NCBI RefSeq assembly: GCF_913055165.1
Contig: NZ_CAJXJS010000003.1
Location: 59,091-123,090 of the forward strand
DNA: 64,000 nucleotides
From: an uncultured Devosia sp.
GTDB taxonomy: Bacteria > Pseudomonadota > Alphaproteobacteria > Rhizobiales > Devosiaceae
Reading direction: 5' to 3'
The notes below the pieces were generated by a model that worked only from the letters and a program-made list of their open reading frames with translations, had not been told where the DNA came from and ran no database searches. Both the position numbers and the translations under genes were made by a program. Positions 45,602-55,284 of the stretch are shown here, piece after piece. Position 1 is the first letter of the stretch. Every line of letters starts with the position of its first letter.

Positions 45602-46156
45602 TTATGTGAACGTCAGAAAGCGAACGGCCGCGGCACCATATTCGCGCGTATCTTCCAGTTCGAAGCCGGGCGGGATGGAGACATCAGCGTCGACGGCCTC
45701 CTCCCAGACAATGGTGGCGCCCGGGGCTATCCAGCCATTGGAGGCGAGTTCGACAAGGGCCTTTTCGCCCAGGCCCCGATTGTAGGGCGGGTCCAGGAAG
45801 ATGAGGTCGAACTGACCAAAAGTGCCAGGCGTGCCGAGGGCGGTGGCGTCACGGCGCAACAGCTTGGTGATGCCTGCGACACCAAAGGCCTGAATATGGT
45901 CGCGGATGAGCCCACGGGACTCGACGCCGGTATCCACAAAGGTGACATGCTCGGCGCCACGCGACAGAGCCTCGAGCCCCAGAGCACCGGTGCCCGCAAA
46001 CAGGTCAAGCACACGCTTTCCCACCAGAACCGGGCCAAGACGCGAACCCAGAATATTGAAGATGGATTCGCGAGCGCGGTCCGACGTCGGACGAACGCTG
46101 TCGTCCGACGGCGAACTCAGTTGTTTGCCACGAAACTTTCCGGCGACGATGCGCAT
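45602..46156 (-). CDS. rsmD: 16S rRNA m2G966 methyltransferase RsmD
   Basis: The 184-residue SAM enzyme has MRIVAGKFRGKQLSSP at the N-terminus, VRPTSDRARESIFNIL, VLDLFAGTGALGLEALSRGA (SAM site) and the catalytic LDPPYNRG. It follows the pseudouridine synthase gene by three bases in an rRNA-modification operon. Confidence 0.96.
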   Translation of the reverse strand: MRIVAGKFRGKQLSSPSDDSVRPTSDRARESIFNILGSRLGPVLVGKRVLDLFAGTGALGLEALSRGAEHVTFVDTGVESRGLIRDHIQAFGVAGITKLLRRDATALGTPGTFGQFDLIFLDPPYNRGLGEKALVELASNGWIAPGATIVWEEAVDADVSIPPGFELEDTREYGAAAVRFLTFT

Positions 46157-46159
46157 GGT

Positions 46160-47833
46160 CTAGCCGCGCGGCTTGCGCGGGCCGGAGGGCCGACCGCCGG
46201 AAGGACGGTTGCCAGAAGGGCGGCCACCCGTGGGACGCGCGCCGGGTTTGCCGGCAAAGGGTTTGCCACCCGGGCGACCACCCTGCGGCCGTTCGTCACG
46301 TTGGCCAGCAAAGGGCTTGCGGTCACCGAACGGCTTGCCACCCGGAGCACCATCACGGCGTGGACGATCTCCGGAACGGCCCTCGGGCCGTGGACCGCGG
46401 GCCGTCTTGTCACCATGGGAGCGCTGCGGCCGATCGCCATAGTCACGCTTCGGCCGGTCTTCGAAGCGGCCTTCCGGGCGTGGACCGCGGACGGGCTTGT
46501 CGCCGAACGAGCGGATGGGCTTGTCAGCAAAGTCCCGCTTGGGACGATCCCCAAAATCCTTCTTCGGACGGTCGGAGAACCCACCGCGCGCCGGCTTGTC
46601 GCCAATACTGCGCTTGGGACGGGCCTCGACGCGCCCCTCCGGACGCGGTCCGCGCGCCGGACGCTCGCCGAAGGAACGGGCGGGCTTATTGCCGAAGTCG
46701 CGCTTGGGCCGGTCGCCGAAGGACTTGCGACCCTCGGCACGATCCGGGCGCTCGCCGCGTTCAGGACGGGCAGCCGGCTTACCGAAGCTGCGGGCCGGCT
46801 GTTCCTCGGAATCACGCCGCGGGCGACCAGCGCCCTTGGGCTCATAGGCCTCAGGTGCGCGTCCCTCCTCATCCTCGAAATGGACGCGACGTGGGCGTCC
46901 GGGACGCGCCTCGCGCTCATCCCGGAAGCCGCGCTGATCGGAATCACGACCTGCCGGGCGCGGACGCAGTGGCGCGCGATCGCGTGGTGAGCGTACGGGA
47001 CGATCGTCGCGCGGCGCGGGTTGGACCATATCGGGCGCTTCGCTTTCGAAGTCGACACCGGCCGACTCGGCCAGCTTCTTGCCGAGCTGATCGCGCAGCA
47101 TGCGCGATTTGACCATCTCGACGCCGCCTTCGGGCAGGTCCCCGAGCTGGAAAGGACCATAGGAGATGCGGATCAGGCGGTTCACTTCGAGACCGAGAGA
47201 ACCGAGAACATTCTTGACCTCGCGGTTTTTGCCTTCGCGCAGACCGAGCACCATCCAGACATTGCTGCCCTGCTCGCGCTCAAGCGTGGCGGTGATTGGG
47301 CCATACTGGACACCGTCGACGGTGATGCCGTGCTTGAGGCTGTCGAGCTGGGCTTGCGTGACCGAGCCGAAGGCGCGCACGCGATAACGCCGCAGCCAGC
47401 CGGTGGAGGGCAATTCGAGCACCCGCTTGAGCCCCCCGTCATTGGTCAGCAGCAACAGGCCTTCGGTGTTGATATCGAGGCGACCGACGGTGAGCACGCG
47501 CGGCAAGCCCTTGCGGTCGAGGTCCTCGAATATGGTCGGCCGGCCCTCAGGGTCCTTCTCGGTGACGACCAGACCGGCAGGCTTGTGATAAAGCCAGACG
47601 CGAGTGCCCTGGCGCGCTGCAAGCGGCAGACCGTCGACCTCGATCTTGTCCTTGCTGGTGACATTGAAGGCCGGGGTGATAACCTTCTTGCCGTTGACCG
47701 ATACGCGGCCATCGGCAATCCAGCCTTCGGCATCCCGACGGGAGCAGAGGCCTGCACGGGCAATGACTTTAGCCAAGCGGTCTGCGGATTCGGGCTGTTT
47801 GGGAGTGTCGCTCATTGGAGCACTTTCTGACAT
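46160..47833 (-). CDS. RluB-type rRNA pseudouridine synthase with long disordered Arg-rich tail
   Basis: Residues about 20-65 form an S4 RNA-binding domain (RLAKVIARAGLCSRRDAE). Residues about 75-260 form the RsuA/RluB catalytic domain with the nucleophile aspartate in GRLDINTEGLLLLTNDGG. The remaining about 290 residues are low-complexity, built of loose repeats rich in Arg, Gly, Pro, Asp and Lys (RSFGDKPVRGPRPEGR, RPKRDFGDRP). Enzymes of this family in E. coli lack such a tail. The start is at 47833; a second ATG lies six codons on. The target is probably U2605 of 23S rRNA. Confidence 0.9.
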   Translation of the reverse strand: MSESAPMSDTPKQPESADRLAKVIARAGLCSRRDAEGWIADGRVSVNGKKVITPAFNVTSKDKIEVDGLPLAARQGTRVWLYHKPAGLVVTEKDPEGRPTIFEDLDRKGLPRVLTVGRLDINTEGLLLLTNDGGLKRVLELPSTGWLRRYRVRAFGSVTQAQLDSLKHGITVDGVQYGPITATLEREQGSNVWMVLGLREGKNREVKNVLGSLGLEVNRLIRISYGPFQLGDLPEGGVEMVKSRMLRDQLGKKLAESAGVDFESEAPDMVQPAPRDDRPVRSPRDRAPLRPRPAGRDSDQRGFRDEREARPGRPRRVHFEDEEGRAPEAYEPKGAGRPRRDSEEQPARSFGKPAARPERGERPDRAEGRKSFGDRPKRDFGNKPARSFGERPARGPRPEGRVEARPKRSIGDKPARGGFSDRPKKDFGDRPKRDFADKPIRSFGDKPVRGPRPEGRFEDRPKRDYGDRPQRSHGDKTARGPRPEGRSGDRPRRDGAPGGKPFGDRKPFAGQRDERPQGGRPGGKPFAGKPGARPTGGRPSGNRPSGGRPSGPRKPRG

Positions 47834-47938
47834 GCGGGACCCATTATGCCCCGAGCGGGATCGCTGGGGCGGGCGGCGCGGTAATGAATGCAGAGCGGCC
47901 GGATAACCCGGCCGCCGATAGTCTAGAGCTCAGGCAGC

Positions 47939-48634
47939 TCAGTTTTGGGTGTCTGATGCCGTCAAGCGGGCGCCCTGCGTACCCAGGCCACCAGAGGTCG
48001 GCCCCTGCTTCTGTAGCGCCCGGCGCACATCGGCGGGGCAGCGATCGTCGCTGAGCGGAACAAGCTCGCCCGACGCGGCGCGGCAGACCAGTTGCGCATC
48101 ACCGACGCGGGTGAAGTACTCGGCGGGCGGCAGATAAAGAGGACGCTCATTATTGGCAGTGACCGCCATATTGGCCTGAACCATGCGAGCAGTAAGCTGG
48201 CGAGCCTCGGCCTCGGTCAGTGGACGGCCGCCAAGTGTGCGCATGTCAACAACGCGCGCATTGCGCAGCAGCGCGATGTCAGCCTGGGTAAGGTTGGTGG
48301 TATCGAGCTGCACGGTATCGCTATTGGCGGGCAGTTGAGCCGCCGCGACCTGAGTGGTGGGCGCTGGCAGGCTGGCGTCGGACTTGGGCAGCACGAGGGG
48401 CGCGCGGGCGGCCGTCAGATCTTCCTTTGGCGGATCGCCGGGGATGAGGCCGACACCGCGCGCGGTGGTGTTCAACACCTCGCGCTCAAAAGTGCCGAAG
48501 TCGCCCATGGCATTGGTGCCTTCCACCGTCGTGCAGGCCGATAGGGCCAGACCTGCAACAAGCCCGAGAGCCGCCAGACCCAGACGCATGGCGGCAGAAG
48601 CGGCAGCATTCTGCCTGGTCAATGCGATACGCAT
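47939..48634 (-). CDS. Lipoprotein, hypothetical
   Basis: The 231-residue product has a lipoprotein signal peptide with lipobox LSAC-TT (cysteine near residue 31 from the ATG at 48634). The mature part is rich in Ala, Thr and Pro, with DLTAARAPLVLP and a C-terminal segment with one Cys pair (QLVCRAASGELVPLSDDRCP). It sits downstream of lspA, whose product would process it. No recognised function. Confidence 0.8.
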   Translation of the reverse strand: MRIALTRQNAAASAAMRLGLAALGLVAGLALSACTTVEGTNAMGDFGTFEREVLNTTARGVGLIPGDPPKEDLTAARAPLVLPKSDASLPAPTTQVAAAQLPANSDTVQLDTTNLTQADIALLRNARVVDMRTLGGRPLTEAEARQLTARMVQANMAVTANNERPLYLPPAEYFTRVGDAQLVCRAASGELVPLSDDRCPADVRRALQKQGPTSGGLGTQGARLTASDTQN

Positions 48635-48719
48635 GCAACTTCCCTTAAGATATCGGCGGCTTCTATAGCGCATTCCCAGCGGTAAGGCCAGATTCTGGCA
48701 GCAAGGTGATTGCCCCAGG

Positions 48720-49286
48720 CTAAGTCGTCCCCTTGGCGCGGCGTTTGAACAGACCCAGCAGGTCGACAAACAGCAGCACCACGCCGAGGGTAATGGCTAC
48801 ATCGGCGAGATTGAAGATGTAGAACGACCAGTTCCCCCAATGGAAATGGAAGAAGTCGGCCACCGCGCCATAGATCAGGCGATCAAGCGCGTTCGAGAGG
48901 GCGCCGCCGACACAGAGCGCCAGACCGAGGCGGACCAGAATATCCCGGCTGCGCCACCACCAGACCGACAGCGCGGCGATGGCCACCAGCATGAGAACGC
49001 CCAATGCCCAGACCGGCAGGCTGTCGAACAGGCCGTAGGAAATGCCCGTATTCCAGACCAGCACATAGTCGAAGAACGGCGTGATGTTCAGAATTTCGCC
49101 ACCACGCCAGCCGGTAAGGGTCGGTGGCTCGAAAAAATACGGGACCCCGACACAAACAGACTGACCGACGGCATAGCATTCGGCAGCTATGTGATAGGCC
49201 TTTTGTGCCCGATCCAGACCAAAGGCGATGATCGCCGCCATCAGAGAGGCGATCACCGAGATGTTGAAGCGCTGGTCTGCAACCAA
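48720..49286 (-). CDS. lspA: Lipoprotein signal peptidase LspA
   Basis: The about 188-residue inner-membrane aspartic protease cleaves prolipoprotein signal peptides. Both catalytic aspartates are in place: GGALSNALDRLIYG and FNLADVAITLG. Four helices are visible. The start is uncertain: TTG at 49286 is used, with TTG 49292, GTG 49256 and ATG 49241 also in frame and none with a good ribosome-binding site. It follows ileS by a few bases, the usual order. Confidence 0.9.
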   Translation of the reverse strand: MVADQRFNISVIASLMAAIIAFGLDRAQKAYHIAAECYAVGQSVCVGVPYFFEPPTLTGWRGGEILNITPFFDYVLVWNTGISYGLFDSLPVWALGVLMLVAIAALSVWWWRSRDILVRLGLALCVGGALSNALDRLIYGAVADFFHFHWGNWSFYIFNLADVAITLGVVLLFVDLLGLFKRRAKGTT

Positions 49287-49294
49287 GTTCAAGA

Positions 49295-52267
49295 TCAGAG
49301 ACCCGCGGCAACGCGTTCGCGCAGCGCTTGGGCATCGCGCGGGGAGACATCCGGATATTCGGGGTCGGAGCCGACTTCCGGCAGGACTTTCCACGAGCGG
49401 GCGCACCGTTGGCCCTCGGCCAAAGCCGGGACCACCGACACGCCAGGAACATCGTCCAGGCGGAAGGCCTCGGCCGGGCCCTCGTTCTGCTTGACCTGGA
49501 TCGCCGAGGTGATGGCGATTTCAGCCAGGTCCTGGCCTTCGAGCGCCACTACATAGCGCGGATCGGCAATGAACACCTTGGGCGCCGCCTCGAGCGAAGA
49601 CCCGATGCGCTTCTCGCGGCGCTCGATTTCCAGAGCCCCGGTCACAACACGACGGACCGCGCGGATCAGCTGCCATTTGGCGGCAAGGTCATTATCCAGC
49701 CAGGCCTGCGGGATTTCCGGGAAGAGACGCAGGTGCACCGAAGAGCCGTCTTCCGGGTGCCGCTCCAGCCAGCATTCTTCCATGGTGAAGACGAGGATCG
49801 GCGCGAGCCAGGCGGTGAGCGCATTGAACAGGTGGTCGAGCACGGTCAGCGCCGAGCGCCGCTTGATCGAGGAGATCGGGTCGCAATAGAGCGTGTCCTT
49901 GCGGATATCGAAATAGAAGGCCGATAGCTCGATATTCATGAAGTTGGAGAGGAGCGTGACGACCTTGCGGTAGTCATATTCCTTGTAGGCGGCGCGGACA
50001 CCGGCATCGAGCTGGGCCAGACGATGCAGCATCAACCGCTCAAGCTCGGGCATGTCCTTGGCGTCGACGACATCCTCGGCCTTGAAGTGCGCGAGATTGC
50101 CGAGGAGCCAGCGCAGGGTGTTGCGCAGCTTGCGGTAGCTGTCGACCGTGGTCTGGATGATTTCCTTGCCCAGGCGCAGATCTTCCGAATAGTCGGACGA
50201 AGCGACCCAGAGGCGCAGGATATCGGCGCCGAACTGCTTAATGATCTCCTGCGGGGCAACGACATTGCCCAGCGATTTGGACATTTTGCGTCCTTCGCCA
50301 TCCATGGTGAAGCCATGGGTGAGCACGCTGTCATAGGGCGCGTAGCCATTGGTGGCGCAGCTTTCGAGCAACGACGAATGGAACCAGCCGCGATGCTGAT
50401 CCGAGCCTTCGAGATACATCGAGGCCGGGAATTTCAGATGCGGCCATTTCTGCTTGTTGCGCAGCACGAAGGAATGGGTCGAGCCGCTGTCGAACCAGAC
50501 GTCGAGCACGTCGGTGACCATCTCGTAGTCGTCGGCCTTATAGTCCGACCCGAGATAGCGCGCGGCAGCACCGGGCTTGAACCAGGCGTCGGCCCCCTCT
50601 TCCTCGAAGCTCTGGGCGATACGGTGATTGACCGCCTCGTCGCGCAGGATTTCGTTGGTCTGCTTATGCACGAAAACCGTGATCGGCACGCCCCAGGCGC
50701 GCTGGCGCGACAGGACCCAATCGGGGCGATCGGCGATCATGGCGCGCAGGCGGTTCTGTCCGGCAGCGGGGTAGAACCTGGTCTTGTCGATCGAGGCAAG
50801 CGCGCGGGTGCGCAATGTGTCGCCCGCCGCGCCGTCAATGTCCTTGTCCATATAGACAAACCATTGCGGGGTATTGCGGAAGATCACCGGCTTCTTGGAG
50901 CGCCAGGAATGGGGATATTGGTGCTTCACGCGGCCACGGGCGATGATATTGCCGTGTTCGGCCAGCGCCGTGATCACGCGCTGATTGGCATCACCCTTCT
51001 TGCCGTTGTCGTCGATGACGCGGGCGCCATCGAAGCCGGGAGCATCCTTGGTGTAGAAGCCGCCATCATCCACGCAATACGGGATGCGCGGATCGATGCC
51101 GCGCTCCTGGAGGAGGCGGGTGGATTCCATCCAGATGCCGAAGTCGTCAAGACCATGGCCCGGCGCGGTATGCACGAAGCCGGTACCGGCATCGTCGGTG
51201 ACATGTTCACCATCGAGCAGGGGCACATCGAATTCGTAGCCGCCGCCGAGGCCGCGCAGGGGGTGGTGTGCCGAAATACCGGCCAGCACCGAAGCGGGCA
51301 CGCTCTGCAGGCGAACGAAGGTCTCGACCTTGGCCTTGGCGAAGACTTCGGTTGCCAACTTGTCCGCAAGGATCAACTTGTCACCGGTCTTGGCCCAGTT
51401 TTCGGCCGGCGCATGGGTGACCTCGTAGAGGCCGTATTCGATGCGGTTCGAGAAGCTGATGGCGCGGTTGGCCGGGATGGTCCAGGGGGTCGTGGTCCAG
51501 ATGACGACAGATGCGCCGGTCAAGTGCTCGCGATGGGCGATGACCTCATCGGTGTCCTTGCCGTCGACCGACTGGATACGCGAGACCGGGAATTTCACCC
51601 AGATGGTGTCGCTCTCATAGTCGGCATATTCGATTTCGGCTTCGGCCAATGCCGTGCGCTCGACCACCGACCACATGACGGGCTTGGACCCGCGATAGAG
51701 CTGGCCGGTCATCGAGACCTTCATCAGCTCGCGAGCGATCTGGGCTTCGGCGTCGAAGCTCATGGTGAGGTAGGGATTGTCCCACTCACCCAGAATGCCG
51801 AGGCGTTTGAACTCCTCGCGCTGCACATCGACCCATTGCTCGGCAAAGGCGCGGCATTCCTGGCGGAATTCGACGACGGGAACCTCGTTCTTGTCCTTGC
51901 CCTTGGCGCGGTACTGCTCCTCGATCTTCCATTCGATGGGCAGGCCGTGGCAATCCCAGCCCGGCACATAGGCCGAGTTGTACCCCAGCATCTGCATGGA
52001 GCGGCTGACCAGGTCCTTCAGCGTCTTGTTCAGCGCGTGACCGATATGGATGTTGCCGTTGGCGTAGGGCGGGCCGTCATGCAAGGTGAACAGTGGCCGA
52101 TCCTTGGCCTGCTCGCGCTGCAGGGCGTAAATATCCATGTCTTCCCAACGCTTGAGCCAGTCGGGCTCGCGCTGCGGCAGCCCGGCGCGCATGGGGAAGT
52201 TGGTTTCCGGCAGGAAGAGCGTGGCCGAATAGTCTTTATCGGTCGCGCTTTGAGCGGTGTCGTTCAT
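49295..52267 (-). CDS. ileS: Isoleucyl-tRNA synthetase
   Basis: The 990-residue class-I synthetase charges tRNA-Ile and has an editing domain. HIGH-type motif [11 protein letters not shown] is near residue 74 and [10 protein letters not shown] near residue 660. The C-terminal zinc ribbon is degenerate: RCARSW keeps one cysteine of the first CxxC, and the second pair is missing ([10 protein letters not shown]). ATG 52267 gives a normal N-terminus. lspA follows. Confidence 0.97.
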   Translation of the reverse strand: MNDTAQSATDKDYSATLFLPETNFPMRAGLPQREPDWLKRWEDMDIYALQREQAKDRPLFTLHDGPPYANGNIHIGHALNKTLKDLVSRSMQMLGYNSAYVPGWDCHGLPIEWKIEEQYRAKGKDKNEVPVVEFRQECRAFAEQWVDVQREEFKRLGILGEWDNPYLTMSFDAEAQIARELMKVSMTGQLYRGSKPVMWSVVERTALAEAEIEYADYESDTIWVKFPVSRIQSVDGKDTDEVIAHREHLTGASVVIWTTTPWTIPANRAISFSNRIEYGLYEVTHAPAENWAKTGDKLILADKLATEVFAKAKVETFVRLQSVPASVLAGISAHHPLRGLGGGYEFDVPLLDGEHVTDDAGTGFVHTAPGHGLDDFGIWMESTRLLQERGIDPRIPYCVDDGGFYTKDAPGFDGARVIDDNGKKGDANQRVITALAEHGNIIARGRVKHQYPHSWRSKKPVIFRNTPQWFVYMDKDIDGAAGDTLRTRALASIDKTRFYPAAGQNRLRAMIADRPDWVLSRQRAWGVPITVFVHKQTNEILRDEAVNHRIAQSFEEEGADAWFKPGAAARYLGSDYKADDYEMVTDVLDVWFDSGSTHSFVLRNKQKWPHLKFPASMYLEGSDQHRGWFHSSLLESCATNGYAPYDSVLTHGFTMDGEGRKMSKSLGNVVAPQEIIKQFGADILRLWVASSDYSEDLRLGKEIIQTTVDSYRKLRNTLRWLLGNLAHFKAEDVVDAKDMPELERLMLHRLAQLDAGVRAAYKEYDYRKVVTLLSNFMNIELSAFYFDIRKDTLYCDPISSIKRRSALTVLDHLFNALTAWLAPILVFTMEECWLERHPEDGSSVHLRLFPEIPQAWLDNDLAAKWQLIRAVRRVVTGALEIERREKRIGSSLEAAPKVFIADPRYVVALEGQDLAEIAITSAIQVKQNEGPAEAFRLDDVPGVSVVPALAEGQRCARSWKVLPEVGSDPEYPDVSPRDAQALRERVAAGL

Positions 52268-52347
52268 GGATCGGCAATCGGTTCGGGAAGAATTTGCGCG
52301 CCTTTTAGCAAGGCATGGCGCGGGGGGCAAAGACTGATTTGCCGCGT

Positions 52348-53529
52348 TCAGGCCAGAAGCGGTTCGACACGCTCCCGCACCAGGCCGGAGATGTCGCCGA
52401 AGAGATCCGGATAGAGCGCATCGGCCAGTTCGCGCGCACGGCTCTGGCGGGTCGGATCAAAATACATCTCGCGTGCCAGGGCGATGATCTGCCAGGCTTC
52501 CCAAGACCGATAAGGGACGATTTCGGCCACTCCAAGATCGGAGGCGCGCCGAGCATGAAAAAGATGCTCAAGGTGCTGGGGGAGTGTGAGTTGCGGAATG
52601 CCCAGTCCCAGTCCCATGCAAAGCGAGCCGTGCTGGCCGGCATTGAGCATCAGCCGGCTGCGCTGGGCAATCAGTTCCACCGGCACTGGCGCGGTTTCCA
52701 CTATGACGCCAGCCCGGCCCAGTCGATCAAGCAATTCCAAGCTTGCGCCCGGCAGAAAGGCGCGCACCGGAAGATCCAGCCCGCACAAGGCATCGACCAG
52801 CGGGGCATAGGCGGTCTCGGCGGTCGAGAAATATACGAAAATGTCCTCACCAGCGCCGGTTCCACGCGGCACTGCTTCGTTCAACGGCGGGAGCAAAGGG
52901 GATGACCTCAATCCATCATAGGGATCAAGTTGCCTGATGGTGCGTGGCATGGAGACAGACGCACGATAGACATCGGAAAATGCCTTGAGGGGTTCGATGT
53001 CAAAGGGCGCCAGAAGGGCGTTGGCGTTGTCCAGCAGGTGTCGTTCGTCATGCACCAGCGTCGTGTACTCCGGCAGCAGGATGGGGAACGTTTTCATACC
53101 TGGCGGAGGCGCCGAATAGCCCGTTCCCACACAGACCGAGGGGATATCGAGCGCCTTTGCCGCGAGCATGGAAATCGGTGCGAAGTCGGCGATGACGAGG
53201 TCGATGCGGCGAGAGCGCAAGACCTCGATCCACCAGTCAAACTGCACTTTCAAGCGCTCAGGAAAAGCGAACACCAGATCGCCGAGAAAGTCGGCCCAGT
53301 TTGCCGTCCGTGGCCAGCCCAATTTCTTGCGGGGACCGGCATGGAGGTAAAGCCCGGCCGAAGGGTAGACCTCATCGCAAACAGCCGACAGCTCCGCTGC
53401 ATGTTCCATGCGACAGAGTGCGGCTTCGTAGTGATGCTGCGGGCCGAGCGCTTCGGCCATGACCTTCAGGGTCACGACATGCCCTCGGCCCGCGCCGCCT
53501 TCCCAGGCGAGCAAGACCCGCTTGGTCAT
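52348..53529 (-). CDS. GT-B fold glycosyltransferase-like protein
   Basis: The 393-residue protein resembles macrolide/UDP-glycosyltransferases. An N-terminal Rossmann half begins [26 protein letters not shown]-terminal half has [32 protein letters not shown], the donor-binding pattern of this superfamily. No signal peptide. Acceptor and donor are unknown. It lies one base after the poly-Pro/poly-Glu protein gene, so both are co-transcribed, and upstream of ileS by 80 bases. Confidence 0.78.
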   Translation of the reverse strand: MTKRVLLAWEGGAGRGHVVTLKVMAEALGPQHHYEAALCRMEHAAELSAVCDEVYPSAGLYLHAGPRKKLGWPRTANWADFLGDLVFAFPERLKVQFDWWIEVLRSRRIDLVIADFAPISMLAAKALDIPSVCVGTGYSAPPPGMKTFPILLPEYTTLVHDERHLLDNANALLAPFDIEPLKAFSDVYRASVSMPRTIRQLDPYDGLRSSPLLPPLNEAVPRGTGAGEDIFVYFSTAETAYAPLVDALCGLDLPVRAFLPGASLELLDRLGRAGVIVETAPVPVELIAQRSRLMLNAGQHGSLCMGLGLGIPQLTLPQHLEHLFHARRASDLGVAEIVPYRSWEAWQIIALAREMYFDPTRQSRARELADALYPDLFGDISGLVRERVEPLLA

Positions 53530-53530
53530 G

Positions 53531-53920
53531 TCAGGTCGGGTAGAAGCAACCGCCGCAGGGATTGACGCTGCCACCGGGGCACGGATCCACCACTTCCTCT
53601 TCCTCCTCCTCTTCCTCGGTCACAACGGGCTCTTGGGGCTTCGGTGGCGGGGGTGGCGGGGGCGGTGGCGGGGGTGGCGCCGCACCGGTACCAACGTCGG
53701 ACAGAGACCCGCCCTGCCCAGAGATTGGCTTGGGATTGCAGACCCGCACATGCTCTTCCGGATCGGTGAGCATCAGGATCGCGCAGTTCACCTGGAACCG
53801 GATTTCCTCTGTTACGGCCGGGTCAAAGGCTTTGGCCGGCACCGACGTGCTCAGCAGGAGCACGGTGGCCAAGGCCTGAACCAGCCGCCGCCGACGGCGA
53901 GGACCTAGTGTGTTTGACAT
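53531..53920 (-). CDS. Secreted protein with poly-proline and poly-glutamate tracts
   Basis: The 129-residue product has a basic N-terminus and signal-like segment (LVQALATVLLLSTSVPAKA). A short domain with two cysteines (VNCAILML, VRVCNPKP) follows, then 12 consecutive prolines, then eight glutamates, and a cysteine-rich end (DPCPGG, NPCGGCFYP). The tracts give extended, acidic spacing. It is the first gene of a pair with the glycosyltransferase. Function unknown; it may be a substrate or partner of that enzyme. Confidence 0.72.
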   Translation of the reverse strand: MSNTLGPRRRRRLVQALATVLLLSTSVPAKAFDPAVTEEIRFQVNCAILMLTDPEEHVRVCNPKPISGQGGSLSDVGTGAAPPPPPPPPPPPPKPQEPVVTEEEEEEEEVVDPCPGGSVNPCGGCFYPT

Positions 53921-54100
53921 TGTGACGCTTCCTTCACGCTGACGTCTGGGGCAGAGCCAAACTGGCTCCAGCCAACAAAAATCAGGCGACGTGACGCTAA
54001 GTGCCCAGTATTTTGCGGCCCGAAGGCAGCATCCGACCTGGCGTCAGCTTAACCATTTGTTGACCATTTCACCCTAGCGGCGGCGAAAACCTGCTACATC

Positions 54101-54112
54101 GAACACGTGTTC
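54101..54112. promoter_or_regulatory. Perfect palindrome GAACACGTGTTC
   Basis: This 12-bp perfect palindrome lies in the 227-base region between the divergent poly-Pro protein gene and the LuxR-type regulator, 35 bases before the regulator start. It is a plausible operator for that regulator (inference). Confidence 0.45.
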
Positions 54113-54147
54113 TAGGCCCCGGAACATGCTTAACAACGGTGTGCGCC

Positions 54148-55221
54148 ATGGTTCTACATGAGCGACTAAGTGGCGACTTGCAGGCAACTGCCGTGTCTGA
54201 TGAAGCCTGGTCCGAGTTCTTGTTCAAGCTCGCCGATCTCTTCGAAGCGACGGAGGCAACGCTCGGCGGCTCGCACCGCAATGGCCCCCTGGAAGTATTC
54301 GCACCCCGCACCGATCTGGGGCGCATCGCTGCCTATCGCGAGATTTTTCACCAGCAGAACGCCATCATGCAGGCGGTAGCCCGGCAGGGACCGGGAGCCG
54401 TAACGCAGGCTGACGCCTTGCCCGAGATCGCCGCGTTCCGGCGCAGCGACTTCTACAATTTGTGGTGCATTCCACAGCGCTACAATCATGGTCTGGCCCT
54501 GAACCTGACCAGTTCAACGGGCTGGTTTGGGACACTTGTGATCAACACATCCAGCGAGGTCACGCCAACCCAGGTTGAGCAACTGCGCGCGATCGCCCCC
54601 GAACTGCAGCAGGCCGTTGAACGCTGGAAGTGGTTGGCCCAATTGCGCGGAGCCAACCAGATGACGCTCGATACGCTAGATCTGGCCGGCCAGGGCGCGG
54701 TGTTTCTGAACAGGCGCGGCACCGTGCTGGATTGCAACCAGACGGCACACTCAATGCTCGTTGACGGCCGACTCCACATCCGCCAGGGCCATCTGGCCGG
54801 CCCCGACGAGGCGAGCAACCAGAAGCTCGCTTTGATGATCGGCCGTTGCCTCGATCACCCCGATACGGGTGGGGGCCGGGTACAGATAGAATGTTCAGAT
54901 GGCACACTGACCGTGCAATGCGCGCCCTGCCCGGCCGATATGGCATTCCCCTGGCCACAGCGTCCGGCAGCGATCGTCATCATAGCCGATCCCAGGCAGC
55001 GTCTGAGAAAGCGCATCGAAGAGCTGTCGCGTCTCAACGGATTGACTCGCGCAGAGATCGAGCTGGCAATCGCTATCGTCGAGACGGGCAGCCGCAAGTC
55101 CGCCGCCGAGTCCCGGGGCGTTTCGGACGCCACGGCACGCGCCCAACTGACCAGCATATTCGACAAGACAGGCGTGCGGCGGCAGACCGAGCTTGTCCGC
55201 CTGCTGATGGATGAAGGGTAG
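54148..55221 (+). CDS. LuxR-type HTH transcriptional regulator with N-terminal sensor region
   Basis: The 357-residue protein ends in a LuxR/GerE-like HTH: RLNGLTRAEIELAIAIVETG, then SAAESRGVSDATARAQLTSIF. It has no receiver domain; the first 280 residues form a GAF/PAS-like region (LNRRGTVLDCNQTAHSML resembles a PAS core). This layout occurs in alphaproteobacterial regulators of unknown ligand. ATG 54148 is preferred over a GTG three codons upstream. It may regulate the divergent pair at 52348-53920. Confidence 0.82.
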   Translation: MVLHERLSGDLQATAVSDEAWSEFLFKLADLFEATEATLGGSHRNGPLEVFAPRTDLGRIAAYREIFHQQNAIMQAVARQGPGAVTQADALPEIAAFRRSDFYNLWCIPQRYNHGLALNLTSSTGWFGTLVINTSSEVTPTQVEQLRAIAPELQQAVERWKWLAQLRGANQMTLDTLDLAGQGAVFLNRRGTVLDCNQTAHSMLVDGRLHIRQGHLAGPDEASNQKLALMIGRCLDHPDTGGGRVQIECSDGTLTVQCAPCPADMAFPWPQRPAAIVIIADPRQRLRKRIEELSRLNGLTRAEIELAIAIVETGSRKSAAESRGVSDATARAQLTSIFDKTGVRRQTELVRLLMDEG

Positions 55222-55234
55222 AGCATTTTGTCGG

Positions 55235-55284
55235 TCGCGCTTTTGAACCGCAAAAGTGGCGTCCACTTTTGCTGAAAGCGCTCT
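55235..55284. repeat. Interspersed palindrome and possible bidirectional terminator
   Basis: CAAAAGTGG (55251-55259), CGT, CCACTTTTG (55263-55271) is a perfect 9-bp stem nested inside AGCGCTTTT...GAAAGCGCT. It lies between the convergent LuxR-type gene and ribF. The same GCAAAAGTGG/CCACTTTTGC unit is, from memory, frequent between Hyphomicrobiales genes, so it is probably a dispersed repeat that also ends transcription. Confidence 0.65.

Noticed and set aside
45599..46990. 463-codon plus-strand frame rich in Arg, Thr and Gly
   Set aside because: Antisense to rsmD and the repeat tail of the pseudouridine synthase; the repetitive DNA keeps it open.
50024..52414. 796-codon open frame on the plus strand
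   Set aside because: It lies antisense to ileS and results from GC-rich codon structure; no domain or ribosome-binding site.
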